A stretch of DNA of 64,000 nt from Lacihabitans sp. CCS-44 (GTDB taxonomy: Bacteria; Bacteroidota; Bacteroidia; Cytophagales; Spirosomataceae): the NCBI RefSeq assembly GCF_024343735.1, contig NZ_RJUE01000001.1, forward strand, positions 186,001 through 250,000, read 5' to 3'. Made by a program: the position numbers and the translations under genes. The notes under the pieces are model-generated. The model did not search any database. It was not told where the DNA came from and worked only from the letters and a program-made list of their open reading frames with translations. Of the stretch, positions 29,296 to 37,944 are shown in pieces (position 1 is the stretch's first letter; every line of letters begins with the position of its first letter).

Positions 29296-29397
29296 GCATT
29301 TTCTTTATTTTTATTTCAAAATTCACCATTTTCAGAACCAAAAGGCTAAAATGGCGTATTAATTAAGGTTTTCAAACATTCTTTGGGTAAAAATTGT

Positions 29398-29405
29398 TAA
29401 TTTTG
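29398..29405 (+). promoter_or_regulatory. Putative -7 box for lysS
   Basis: TAATTTTG fits TAnnTTTG. It lies 33 bases upstream of the chosen lysS ATG and overlaps the longer reading frame, supporting the internal start. Confidence 0.5.
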
Positions 29406-29438
29406 CACGATTTTTTAAGAAAACCATTTAATAAAAAG

Positions 29439-31154
29439 ATGCTTTTAAGCGAACAAGAAATACTCAGAAGGCAAAAAAGAGAAGATTTGATGAAGTTGGG
29501 AATAGAGCCATACCCAGCAGAGGGCTTTACCACCAATACCAGTATCAGAGACATTCTCAAACACTGGAAACACAATAAGTTCGACTTTAAAGACGTGAGT
29601 GTAGCTGGTCGTTTGATGAGTTTTCGTATCATGGGTTCAGCTTCTTTTGCTGAAATCCAAGACGAAACTGCCAGAATCCAATTGTACGTAAATAGGGATG
29701 AAATATGCCCTAACGAAGATAAAACGATGTACAATACGGTTTTCAAAAAGCTCCTTGACATCGGAGATATAGTTGGCATCAACGGCTTTGTTTTTGAAAC
29801 ACAAACTGGGGAGATTTCAATCCATGTGAAATCGTTCAAATTACTTTCTAAATCACTAAAGCCACTTCCTGTAGTAAAACGTGACGAAGAAGGAAATATA
29901 CATGACGGTTTTACAGACCCAGAGCAAAGGTTTCGTCAACGTTATGTTGATCTAATTGTAAATCCTGAAAACCGTGATATTTTTGTAAAAAGAGCCAAAA
30001 TAATCAGCACTATGCGTCAGGTTTTTGACGATAAGGGCTGGTTAGAAGTAGAAACCCCCATATTACAGCCTATTCACGGTGGTGCCGCAGCAAGACCATT
30101 TAAAACGCATCACAACACGCTAGATATGCCATTATTTATGCGTATCGCCAACGAATTGTATCTAAAAAGATTGATTGTTGGAGGGTTTGATGGCGTATAT
30201 GAGTTTGGCAAAATGTTCAGAAACGAAGGCATGGATCGTACCCATAACCCTGAGTACACAGCCTTAGAATTCTATGTTGCCTATAAAGATTACAATTGGA
30301 TGATGGAATTCACGGAGCAGCTTTTCGAAAAAGTAGCTTTGGCGGTGCATGAAGATACCAAATTCCCTTTTGGTGACAATATAATAGATTTCCAAGGACC
30401 TTTCCAGCGTCTTTCGATCATAGAAGCTATAGAGAAACATACTGGAGTAAATGTTGATGCTTCGTCAGAAGAGGAATTACGCCAAAAATGTAAAGAGTGG
30501 GGCATGGAAATCGACGACACCATGGGTAAAGCGAAATTGATTGATGAGATTTTTGGCGAAAAAGTGGAAGAACATTTGATTCAGCCAACTTTCATTATCG
30601 ATTATCCAGTAGAAATGTCACCATTGACCAAAAAACACAGAAGCAAGCCAGGCTTGGTTGAGCGTTTTGAGTTGTTTATAAACGGGAAAGAAGTTGCTAA
30701 TGCGTATTCTGAATTAAACGATCCAATCGATCAACGAGAACGTTTTGAGGAGCAATTGAAACTGGCCGAAAGGGGAGACGAAGAAGCTATGGCTTTGGAC
30801 GAGGACTTTATCAGAGCCTTGGAATACGGCATGCCCCCAACGGCAGGTATTGGCATCGGAATTGACCGATTAACCATGATGTTGACAAACAATGCAAGCA
30901 TACAGGAGGTATTATTCTTCCCGCAAATGCGACCTGAGAAAAAAGTAGAAATAGCTACAACTGAAGATTATGTAGCTGTTGGTGTTCCTGCTGTTTGGGT
31001 ACCTGCTCTACAAAAAATGGGCTTTTACACCATCCCTGCGTTGAAAGAAGCCAATCCAAACAAGGTCTTCAACGACTTGGGCGGGATGCGTAAAAAACTT
31101 AAGATAGATGAAAAAATGCCAAGCAAAGAAGAAGTGGAAGCTTGGATAGCATAG
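29439..31154 (+). CDS. lysS: Lysine--tRNA ligase, class II
   Basis: Charges tRNA(Lys). Starting at ATG 29439 gives 571 residues ([17 protein letters not shown]). The open frame extends back to 29394, but that part overlaps the -7 box. It has an N-terminal OB-fold ([21 protein letters not shown]), motif 1 ([14 protein letters not shown]), motif 2 ([20 protein letters not shown]) and motif 3 ([15 protein letters not shown]). About 70 residues follow the catalytic core, ending [13 protein letters not shown]. This C-terminal extension is longer than in E. coli LysS and is common in Bacteroidota. A strong terminator follows. Confidence 0.97.
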   Translation: MLLSEQEILRRQKREDLMKLGIEPYPAEGFTTNTSIRDILKHWKHNKFDFKDVSVAGRLMSFRIMGSASFAEIQDETARIQLYVNRDEICPNEDKTMYNTVFKKLLDIGDIVGINGFVFETQTGEISIHVKSFKLLSKSLKPLPVVKRDEEGNIHDGFTDPEQRFRQRYVDLIVNPENRDIFVKRAKIISTMRQVFDDKGWLEVETPILQPIHGGAAARPFKTHHNTLDMPLFMRIANELYLKRLIVGGFDGVYEFGKMFRNEGMDRTHNPEYTALEFYVAYKDYNWMMEFTEQLFEKVALAVHEDTKFPFGDNIIDFQGPFQRLSIIEAIEKHTGVNVDASSEEELRQKCKEWGMEIDDTMGKAKLIDEIFGEKVEEHLIQPTFIIDYPVEMSPLTKKHRSKPGLVERFELFINGKEVANAYSELNDPIDQRERFEEQLKLAERGDEEAMALDEDFIRALEYGMPPTAGIGIGIDRLTMMLTNNASIQEVLFFPQMRPEKKVEIATTEDYVAVGVPAVWVPALQKMGFYTIPALKEANPNKVFNDLGGMRKKLKIDEKMPSKEEVEAWIA

Positions 31155-31170
31155 ATAGATAACTTTAAAC

Positions 31171-31208
31171 AAAAAATCAGCGATTCCTTTGGAGTCGCTG
31201 ATTTTTTT
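31171..31208. terminator. Bidirectional terminator between lysS and the DEAD-box gene
   Basis: A 13-bp stem (31171-31183 with 31195-31207) is flanked by A and T tracts. It lies between the convergent lysS and helicase genes. Confidence 0.88.
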
Positions 31209-31229
31209 ATGCTCTAAAAATGATTTCTA

Positions 31230-32525
31230 CTATCTCTTCCCAAAAAACTTCTTGGGCTTTTTATTTTCAGAGGTTGAAGTTCCTCCGCCACTGTGAGGTG
31301 AACGACCTCCTCCACCTTGTACGTTGGGCTTTCTGAAATTATTATTCTGAGGTCTTCTGTGTTCTGATTTTGAAGGTGCTATTTCTTCTTCTTCCGTAGG
31401 TTCGTAACCTGTCATGGTCTCTCTCACAAACTTCTGACCCAACAATTTCTCAATTCCTCTAAGGAAATCATACTCTTCATTACAAACCAATGAAACGGCT
31501 TCGCCAGTAGCTCCTGCCCTACCCGTACGGCCTATACGGTGTACATAATCTTCAGGAACATTCGGCAGTTCGTAATTTACTACATGTGGCAAAAGTGGAA
31601 TATCTAATCCTCTGGCAGCAATGTCGGTCGCCACCAAAACCTGAATTTCTCCCTTTTTAAAATCATCCAAAGCCTTTGTTCTGGCACCTTGAGATTTATT
31701 CCCGTGTATAGCAGCCGAAGCAATGTCCGATTTTTGGAGTTTTTCGGTAAGTTTATTGGCCCCGTGTTTTGTTCTTGTAAATACCAAAACCTGTTCCCAA
31801 TTACCCTCTTTTATCATTTTTACCAACATGGAAGGTTTTCTACCCTTGTCAGCTAAAATAACTCTTTGATCAATTTTTTCTACCGTAGTATTTTCAGGAG
31901 AAGCTTCCACCATTTCTGGGTCATGTAAAATACCTGCGGCCAACTGCTTGATTTCCAATGAAAATGTAGCAGAAAACAAAAGATTCTGGCGACGTTCAGG
32001 CACTAAGGCCAAAACTCGCTTAATATCTTTTGCAAAACCCATATCCAGCATTCTATCGGCTTCGTCTAACACCAAAATCTCAACATTGGCAAGCGAAAGA
32101 GCTCTTTGTCCATGCAAATCCAATAATCGGCCGGGAGTCGCTACCAAAATATCTACACCATTTTTCAATGTTGAAATCTGCGGATTGATGTTTACACCAC
32201 CAAAAACCACCGTTGATTTTATATCTAAATAAACACTGTATTCTCTGATATTATCATATATCTGAGCGGCCAATTCTCTGGTTGGAGTAAGTATTAATGA
32301 CCTAATTTTTCTTCGTCCTTGGTTAGGAGTAGCAGATAAAATCTGCAAAATTGGTAAAGTAAAACCTGCAGTTTTACCCGTACCTGTTTGGGCCGAAGCC
32401 AAAATATCTTTTCTATCTAAAACAAGTGGAATGGCTTTTTCTTGAATCGGTGAAGGAGTGATATAACCTTTTTCTTTTACTGCTTGCAGTATCGGACTGG
32501 AGAGTCCTAAATTTTCGAATGACAT
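31230..32525 (-). CDS. rhlE: DEAD-box RNA helicase, RhlE type
   Basis: A 431-residue ATP-dependent RNA helicase for ribosome assembly or mRNA turnover. It shows the Q motif ([19 protein letters not shown]...PIQ), motif I AQTGTGKT, Ia [14 protein letters not shown] (VLDEADRML), III SAT (FSATF), and the C-terminal motifs ([37 protein letters not shown]). The tail after about 375 is low-complexity and basic, rich in Asn, Gly, Ser and Lys, ending [10 protein letters not shown], which probably contacts RNA. Its leader can form two mutually exclusive hairpins. Confidence 0.95.
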   Translation of the reverse strand: MSFENLGLSSPILQAVKEKGYITPSPIQEKAIPLVLDRKDILASAQTGTGKTAGFTLPILQILSATPNQGRRKIRSLILTPTRELAAQIYDNIREYSVYLDIKSTVVFGGVNINPQISTLKNGVDILVATPGRLLDLHGQRALSLANVEILVLDEADRMLDMGFAKDIKRVLALVPERRQNLLFSATFSLEIKQLAAGILHDPEMVEASPENTTVEKIDQRVILADKGRKPSMLVKMIKEGNWEQVLVFTRTKHGANKLTEKLQKSDIASAAIHGNKSQGARTKALDDFKKGEIQVLVATDIAARGLDIPLLPHVVNYELPNVPEDYVHRIGRTGRAGATGEAVSLVCNEEYDFLRGIEKLLGQKFVRETMTGYEPTEEEEIAPSKSEHRRPQNNNFRKPNVQGGGGRSPHSGGGTSTSENKKPKKFFGKR

Positions 32526-32530
32526 AAATT

Positions 32531-32557
32531 GGTATTTTGAAATACCAGTTTTTGGTA
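32531..32557 (-). promoter_or_regulatory. Overlapping hairpins in the helicase leader
   Basis: GGTATT (32531-32536) pairs with AATACC (32541-32546), while TACCA (32543-32547) can pair with TGGTA (32553-32557). The two stems share 32543-32546, so they exclude each other. The site lies between the -7 box and the helicase start codon. Regulatory use is inferred. Confidence 0.35.
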
Positions 32558-32571
32558 CTTCGATTAAAACG

Positions 32572-32579
32572 CAAAGGTA
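32572..32579 (-). promoter_or_regulatory. Putative -7 box for the DEAD-box helicase
   Basis: TACCTTTG on the minus strand fits TAnnTTTG, 46 bases upstream of the start codon, giving a leader of about 40 bases. Confidence 0.45.
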
Positions 32580-32643
32580 CGGCTAAATATTCAGATTGTG
32601 GTTATCTGAAGCTTTCACGGTTTTTCCCAAACCTTATTAAAGC

Positions 32644-32668
32644 AAAAAAGCCATCAAAAGATGGCTTT
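32644..32668 (-). terminator. Rho-independent terminator after murA
   Basis: A 9-bp stem (32647-32655 with 32660-32668), loop AAAA, is followed on the minus strand by a T run. It lies 26 bases beyond the murA stop. Confidence 0.82.
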
Positions 32669-32694
32669 AAAATCAAATTTCTTTTAGTCAAAAA

Positions 32695-33999
32695 CTATAC
32701 CCTAACTATCTCAGCACCTATAGCATTAAGGCGGGCGTCGATGTTTTGGTACCCTCTATCAATCTGTTCAATATTATCAATTATGCTTGTTCCGTCAGCC
32801 GATAGAGCAGCGATTAATAATGCCACCCCAGCACGAATATCTGGTGATGTCATTCTGATTCCTCTCAAATTATACTCTCTGTTTAGGCCAATCACAGTGG
32901 CTCTGTGCGGGTCACAAAGTATAATCTGAGCACCCATATCTATCAATTTATCAGTAAAGAACAATCTGGATTCAAACATTTTTTGGTGAATCAAAACAGT
33001 ACCTTTTGCTTGAATGGCGGTTACCAAAATGATTGAAATCAAGTCAGGCGTAAAACCTGGCCACGGAGCATCATAAACGGTTAGAATCGAGCCATCTATG
33101 AGTGTGCTTATTTTGTAATTGGTTTGAGCTGGAATATGAATATCATCTCCTCTAAATTCCATTTCGATACCTAATTTCTTGAAGGTATCCGGTATGATTC
33201 CCAATTCAGGAATTCTACAGTTTTTGATGGTTATCTCTGAACCTGTCATGGCTGCTAAACCAATAAAACTACCAATCTCAATCATGTCTGGCAACATTGT
33301 GTGCTCACATCCATGAAGTTCCTTTACACCTTTTATAACCAACAAATTAGAACCCACACCAGATATTTTGGCACCCATACTGTTGAGCATCTTACACAAC
33401 TGTTGCAAATACGGCTCGCAAGCTGCGTTATATATGGTAGTAGTGCCTTCGGTGAGTACCGCGGCCATCAAAACATTGGCTGTACCTGTTACAGAAATCT
33501 CCTCCATCCAAATGTAAGAGCCTTTCATTTTTGAACCATCTATAGAATAGAAAGAATCGCCTGGGTCATACGAAAATTCTGCTCCCAATTTCTGAAAACC
33601 GATGAAATGCGTATCCAATGGCCTTCTGCCTATTTTGTCACCGCCTGGTTTCGGAGCTTTTCCTCTTCCAAATCGACCCAACATAGGCCCAAGTAACATC
33701 ACTGATCCTCTGAGTTCTGCGGCTTTGTTTTTATATTCTTGTGTTTCGAAGTATTCAAACTTTACATCATCGGCTTCGAATTTGTACACACCCTCACCCA
33801 TTTTGCTTCGCTTTACTCCCATGTCCTCCAAGAGTTCCATGAGTTTATTTACGTCTCTGATGTTAGGGATATTGTGAATAATTACGGGTTCTTTGGTCAA
33901 CAAAACAGCACACAATATCTGCAATGCCTCATTTTTTGCACCTTGGGGAACAAGCTCCCCTTTTAATTTCCTTCCTCCTGTTATTTTAAATGACGACAT
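32695..33999 (-). CDS. murA: UDP-N-acetylglucosamine 1-carboxyvinyltransferase
   Basis: Catalyses the first committed step of peptidoglycan synthesis, transferring enolpyruvate from PEP to UDP-GlcNAc. It has 434 residues in the usual two-lobe fold. Family blocks are LVPQGAKNEALQILCA with the catalytic-site Lys22, NIPNIRDVNKLMELLEDMG, TEGTTTIYNAACEP and PDIRAGVALLIAAL. The loop that carries the PEP-site cysteine (Cys115 in E. coli, within GGCAIGARP) reads GGDKIGRRP, so Asp121 replaces Cys. An Asp here keeps activity and removes the target of fosfomycin in other bacteria. The DUF4290 gene is 5 bases upstream, so the pair is an operon. Confidence 0.97.
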   Translation of the reverse strand: MSSFKITGGRKLKGELVPQGAKNEALQILCAVLLTKEPVIIHNIPNIRDVNKLMELLEDMGVKRSKMGEGVYKFEADDVKFEYFETQEYKNKAAELRGSVMLLGPMLGRFGRGKAPKPGGDKIGRRPLDTHFIGFQKLGAEFSYDPGDSFYSIDGSKMKGSYIWMEEISVTGTANVLMAAVLTEGTTTIYNAACEPYLQQLCKMLNSMGAKISGVGSNLLVIKGVKELHGCEHTMLPDMIEIGSFIGLAAMTGSEITIKNCRIPELGIIPDTFKKLGIEMEFRGDDIHIPAQTNYKISTLIDGSILTVYDAPWPGFTPDLISIILVTAIQAKGTVLIHQKMFESRLFFTDKLIDMGAQIILCDPHRATVIGLNREYNLRGIRMTSPDIRAGVALLIAALSADGTSIIDNIEQIDRGYQNIDARLNAIGAEIVRV

Positions 34000-34004
34000 A
34001 TTTA

Positions 34005-34760
34005 TTATTGAGGTCTTCTTCTATTGTTATTATTGTTAAAACGGTTTTTATTGTTGCCGTTGTTATTACCATTACCACCATTCGGGTTGTTCGGCCTTTG
34101 ATTTGGATTTCTGTTAAATCCACCCAGTTTGTTACCTTCGCCGGTTGCACGCGGATCTCTTCTTTCATTTCCTCTTTCTGGGCGATTCGAGAAATTCTGA
34201 TAAGAAGGTCTTGGTCTATTTCCGCTGCCATCCTTTGGATTCGCGTCGTCTATCATACCGTTTTCAACCAAGAAATCTATCTCCGGCTTGAGTTTCCCTC
34301 CCGAAAGTTCCATGATTTGATTTAAACACACGTGGGTTTCCACTGAGTCTTTGTTCCAATTGAGAAAAAACGCCTTCATCAATCTAACCAAATACGACAC
34401 AAAAGCCTTTCTTTCATCGAAAGTTTCGGCCACTATGGCTTTCATTATCAACAATTCAAGATTTCTTCCATAAAACTTATGCTTCAGTTTAGACTGGCTA
34501 TAAGGTATTTGCATAGGTTTTTTACCCAAAATCTCTTTTGGCGGTGGTGGAAATGGGCTATCAACATCCAGGTCAAAATTGGCCATGATGTACAAGTCGT
34601 CCCAAAGTTTTTTACTGTAATCTGCTCCGTCCCTCATCTGCGGATGAATCTGACGCATCAGCTCTACCAAAATGTGGGCGTGCTTGGTTCTTTTTTCTTT
34701 TTCAGGAATGGATACGATTTGCTCGACCAGTTTCTGAACATTACTTCCGTATTCTTTCAT
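34005..34760 (-). CDS. DUF4290 domain protein with disordered N/R/G tail
   Basis: A 251-residue protein of unknown function, in the DUF4290 family as far as I can tell. Residues about 1-180 are a mostly helical domain (YGSNVQKLVEQIVSIPEKEKR; AHILVELMRQIHPQMRDGADY; KLKHKFYGRNLELLIMKA). Residues about 183-251 are low complexity: Asn, Arg, Gly and Pro, with many short NN and RP runs, likely disordered and possibly nucleic-acid binding. It is translated just upstream of murA (5-base gap), suggesting a link to cell-wall synthesis, but this is only context. The upstream gap to the M16 gene is about 300 bases. Confidence 0.85.
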   Translation of the reverse strand: MKEYGSNVQKLVEQIVSIPEKEKRTKHAHILVELMRQIHPQMRDGADYSKKLWDDLYIMANFDLDVDSPFPPPPKEILGKKPMQIPYSQSKLKHKFYGRNLELLIMKAIVAETFDERKAFVSYLVRLMKAFFLNWNKDSVETHVCLNQIMELSGGKLKPEIDFLVENGMIDDANPKDGSGNRPRPSYQNFSNRPERGNERRDPRATGEGNKLGGFNRNPNQRPNNPNGGNGNNNGNNKNRFNNNNNRRRPQ

Positions 34761-35061
34761 ATAAATATCCTGCTGGAGGATTTGGAATTTTCTTTAATAT
34801 TAAACTAAAACAGGAAGAATCTAAAATTTCAAACTGTAGAATAGGTTTTTCAATGACAAATTTAATCAAAAAATGTTAAATCTAATAAAAATTAGAATCC
34901 CCATTAAATTTTATTAAATTACTAACGTTTTAGTTTGAAATAGTATTTTCGGCCTTTCGTACAATTTTATTTAGCTTTTTGTCGAAAATCTATTTAATTG
35001 CATTTGTATTTTTACTATTAATCAATACATTTTTTATCTATTAATCAATTTAAAATCCTTT
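34761..35061. other. Intergenic region between the DUF4290 and M16 genes
   Basis: About 300 very AT-rich bases between divergent genes. Apart from the 12-bp direct repeats at 35015-35049, I see no gene, terminator or convincing TAnnTTTG box. Confidence 0.6.
35015..35049. repeat. Direct repeat pair upstream of the M16 peptidase gene
   Basis: CTATTAATCAAT occurs at 35015-35026 and 35038-35049, a 23-base period (about two helical turns), ending 12 bases before the M16 start codon. It could be a regulator site or chance in AT-rich DNA. Confidence 0.5.
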
Positions 35062-37866
35062 ATGAAAAGACTAATCTACAATCTCGGCCTGCTGTTATTG
35101 CTGTGCCAAGTGACATTCGCCCAACAGCTCAATCTTAATGAAAAACTCCCAATGGATCCTTCGGTGAAAGTAGGTAAACTCAAAAACGGGCTTACTTATT
35201 ATATCCGAAAAAACGTAGAGCCTAAAAATCGTGCTCAATTGCGACTCGTTATAAAAGCCGGTTCTATTCTCGAAGACGATGACCAAAGAGGTTTGGCTCA
35301 CTTTATGGAGCACATGGATTTCAACGGAACAAAGAATTTCCCGAAAAATGAAATGGTGAATTTTTTGGAGAAAAACGGTATTCAATTCGGTGCGGATCTC
35401 AACGCTTACACCAGTTTTGATGAAACTGTTTATATGCTTCCAGTGCCAACTGACACGCTGGCCAAGCTCGAAAAATTCATGATGGTATTGTCGGAATGGG
35501 CAGCTTATGCCACACTCGATCACGCCGAAATTGACAAAGAACGTGGGGTTGTTTTGGAAGAATCAAGACTCAGAAAAGGTGCTCAATCGAGAATTCAAGA
35601 GAAGCTTTTACCTGTGATTTTTAGAGGATCTATATATGCACAAAGACTACCGATTGGCTTAGATGACATCATCCAAAATGCTCCTTACGATGCTGTAAAA
35701 AGATTCCACAAAGATTGGTACAGACCTAACTTGCAAGCAGTTGTGGCTGTAGGAGATTTTGACCCTGCCCAAATTGAAGCTATGATTACCAAGTATTTTG
35801 GAGGAATTCAAAATCCTGCTAAACCGAAAGAAAGAGTAAAATATGAAGTACCGCTTAAAGGAGGTACAGAAGCGATTGTAATCACTGACAAGGAGCAACC
35901 CTACAACATGGTTCAGTTGTATTATTTGCAACCGGAGAAAAAACAAATAACGGCTGACAACAGGAGAGAAAATATAATGACCTCGCTTTTTAACAGCATG
36001 ATTAGCCAACGTTTACAAGAATTGATGCAAAAAGCAGATCCTCCTTATCAGTTTGGTTCGAGCAACTATTCCTCATTTTTGGGCAATTTAGATGCACTTA
36101 CTGTTTTTGCTGTGGCCAAAGGTGCTGATGTAGAAAAAGCGTTAAAAACCGTTTTAGACGAAAACGAGAGAGTTTCCAAATTTGGTTTTACGGAAAGTGA
36201 ATTGCAAAGAGCCAAAATGCAATACAAAAGTGGTGTAGAGAAACAATACAAAGAAAAAGACAAAACCGACTCGGAGAGTTTTGTGGAAGAATTGGTGGGT
36301 TGTTTCTTAAATGACGTGGTAATGACCAACATTGAATATGACAACCAATTCATAAATCAGCATTTGGAAGGCATAAAACTAACCGAAATAAATGCCCTTG
36401 TCAAAAAACTCATAACCAAAGAAAACCGTGTGTTGGCTTTGATTGGCTCTGAGAAAGACAAAGCCAGTTTACCAACAGAAGCCCAATTGAAAGGCTGGTT
36501 AGACAACACGGGTTCAAAGATTACTGCTTATGTAGACGAAGCCGTGGCGACATCGTTGGTTGAGAAAAAGCCAAATCCGGGAAAAATAGTTTCTGAAAAT
36601 AAAATTGAAGAAATTGGCGTGACTGAAATCGTATTTGAAAATGGTTTAAAAGTAAATTTAAAACCTACCGATTTCAAAAACGACGAGATAAAGTTCAGAG
36701 GAACCAGTTGGGGTGGTAACTCGCTTTACGAAGATGCCGATTTTATGAATGCGGCGTTTAGCTCAATGATAGCATCAACTAGTGGAAATGGTAACCTGAA
36801 AGCTTCGCAACTGACCAAGTTTATGTCAGGAAAAGTGGCTCAAGTAAACGCGTCTGTAGGTGGTACCACAGAAGCCATATCGGGTTCGTCTTCAGTAAAA
36901 GACTTTGAAACTGCCCTTCAGATGGTTTACAACAGATTTACCAACAATAAACTAGACCCAGAAGCAGCCAAAGGTGCATTGGCCAACCAAAAGGACTTTT
37001 TGCAGAACATGGAAAAAACACCAACACCTGAAAAAGTCTTCAATGACAGTGTGCAAGTCGTAATGGGCAATGGTGCTTACCGTGCACAACCGATGACATC
37101 AGAAAGAATGACCAAAGTGGATCCTGAAAAAGCGATGAAAATTTTCAGTGAGAGATTCAACAATGCCTCAGATTTTGAGTTTACGTTCGTTGGAAATTTT
37201 GATATCGAAAAAATCAAACCTTTGTTGGCTACCTACTTGGGCGGATTACCTGGAACTCAGAAAAAAGAGACCTTCCGTGACCTCAACATAGTACCTCCGA
37301 CTGGAAAAGTATCTAAAATTGTAAAGAAAGGAACAGAAGACAAGGCTAGAGTATTGTTGACTTATTCGGGCAAATATGCTCCAAATGAAGCTGAGGAACT
37401 ACAAATAAGGGCTTTGGGAGATATATTGAACATCAAACTCACCGAAAAACTTCGTGAAGAAGAAAGCGGCGTTTATTCTCCATTTGTTGGAGGAAGTACA
37501 AACAGAGTACCCATGCCAAGGTATATGTTCAGAATTGGATATGGCTGTTCTCCTGCAAATGTTGAAAAATTGATTGCCATCACTTTGAAAGAAATAGAAA
37601 AAATCAAAGCCAACGGTGCTGAAGCTGTGGATATTGAAAAGTTTGTTTCAAAACAAAAACTCGATTTTCAGACTAATTTGAAAAATAACGATTTTTGGCT
37701 GGGTTCTTTAGCTGCAAAATATCAGAATGGAGACCGAGTAGTAACGATTCCTACAGAAGACAAACTACTTGATTTGCTAACAGTTGAAAGCACAAAAGCA
37801 ACGGCAAACAAGTATTTAAGCGGTGAAGATTTCATCAGAATTGTTCTTTTGCCAGAAGATAAGTAA
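35062..37866 (+). CDS. M16 (pitrilysin/insulinase) family metallopeptidase
   Basis: A 934-residue secreted zinc peptidase with a signal peptide (1-20, ending TFAQ). The N-terminal M16 domain carries the inverted zinc motif HFMEH (His80, Glu83, His84), inside LAHFMEHMDFNGTKNFP, and the distal ERGVVLEESRLR block. A second, non-catalytic M16 half follows (about 500-930), containing LREEESGVYSPFVGGST, which matches the R/Y substrate-binding region of this family. The two halves in one chain form a clam-like proteolytic chamber. It likely degrades peptides in the periplasm. The gene is monocistronic, with a terminator. Confidence 0.94.
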   Translation: MKRLIYNLGLLLLLCQVTFAQQLNLNEKLPMDPSVKVGKLKNGLTYYIRKNVEPKNRAQLRLVIKAGSILEDDDQRGLAHFMEHMDFNGTKNFPKNEMVNFLEKNGIQFGADLNAYTSFDETVYMLPVPTDTLAKLEKFMMVLSEWAAYATLDHAEIDKERGVVLEESRLRKGAQSRIQEKLLPVIFRGSIYAQRLPIGLDDIIQNAPYDAVKRFHKDWYRPNLQAVVAVGDFDPAQIEAMITKYFGGIQNPAKPKERVKYEVPLKGGTEAIVITDKEQPYNMVQLYYLQPEKKQITADNRRENIMTSLFNSMISQRLQELMQKADPPYQFGSSNYSSFLGNLDALTVFAVAKGADVEKALKTVLDENERVSKFGFTESELQRAKMQYKSGVEKQYKEKDKTDSESFVEELVGCFLNDVVMTNIEYDNQFINQHLEGIKLTEINALVKKLITKENRVLALIGSEKDKASLPTEAQLKGWLDNTGSKITAYVDEAVATSLVEKKPNPGKIVSENKIEEIGVTEIVFENGLKVNLKPTDFKNDEIKFRGTSWGGNSLYEDADFMNAAFSSMIASTSGNGNLKASQLTKFMSGKVAQVNASVGGTTEAISGSSSVKDFETALQMVYNRFTNNKLDPEAAKGALANQKDFLQNMEKTPTPEKVFNDSVQVVMGNGAYRAQPMTSERMTKVDPEKAMKIFSERFNNASDFEFTFVGNFDIEKIKPLLATYLGGLPGTQKKETFRDLNIVPPTGKVSKIVKKGTEDKARVLLTYSGKYAPNEAEELQIRALGDILNIKLTEKLREEESGVYSPFVGGSTNRVPMPRYMFRIGYGCSPANVEKLIAITLKEIEKIKANGAEAVDIEKFVSKQKLDFQTNLKNNDFWLGSLAAKYQNGDRVVTIPTEDKLLDLLTVESTKATANKYLSGEDFIRIVLLPEDK

Positions 37867-37887
37867 AAGAGAATTCGGTTATTAAAG

Positions 37888-37922
37888 AAAAGGCTGCTCA
37901 GTTTACTGGGCAGCCTTTTTTA
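37888..37922 (+). terminator. Rho-independent terminator after the M16 gene
   Basis: A 12-bp stem with one wobble pair (37890-37901 with 37906-37917), loop TTTA, is followed by a T run to 37921. Confidence 0.85.
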
Positions 37923-37944
37923 TGACAAAAAACTTCTCAAATTC

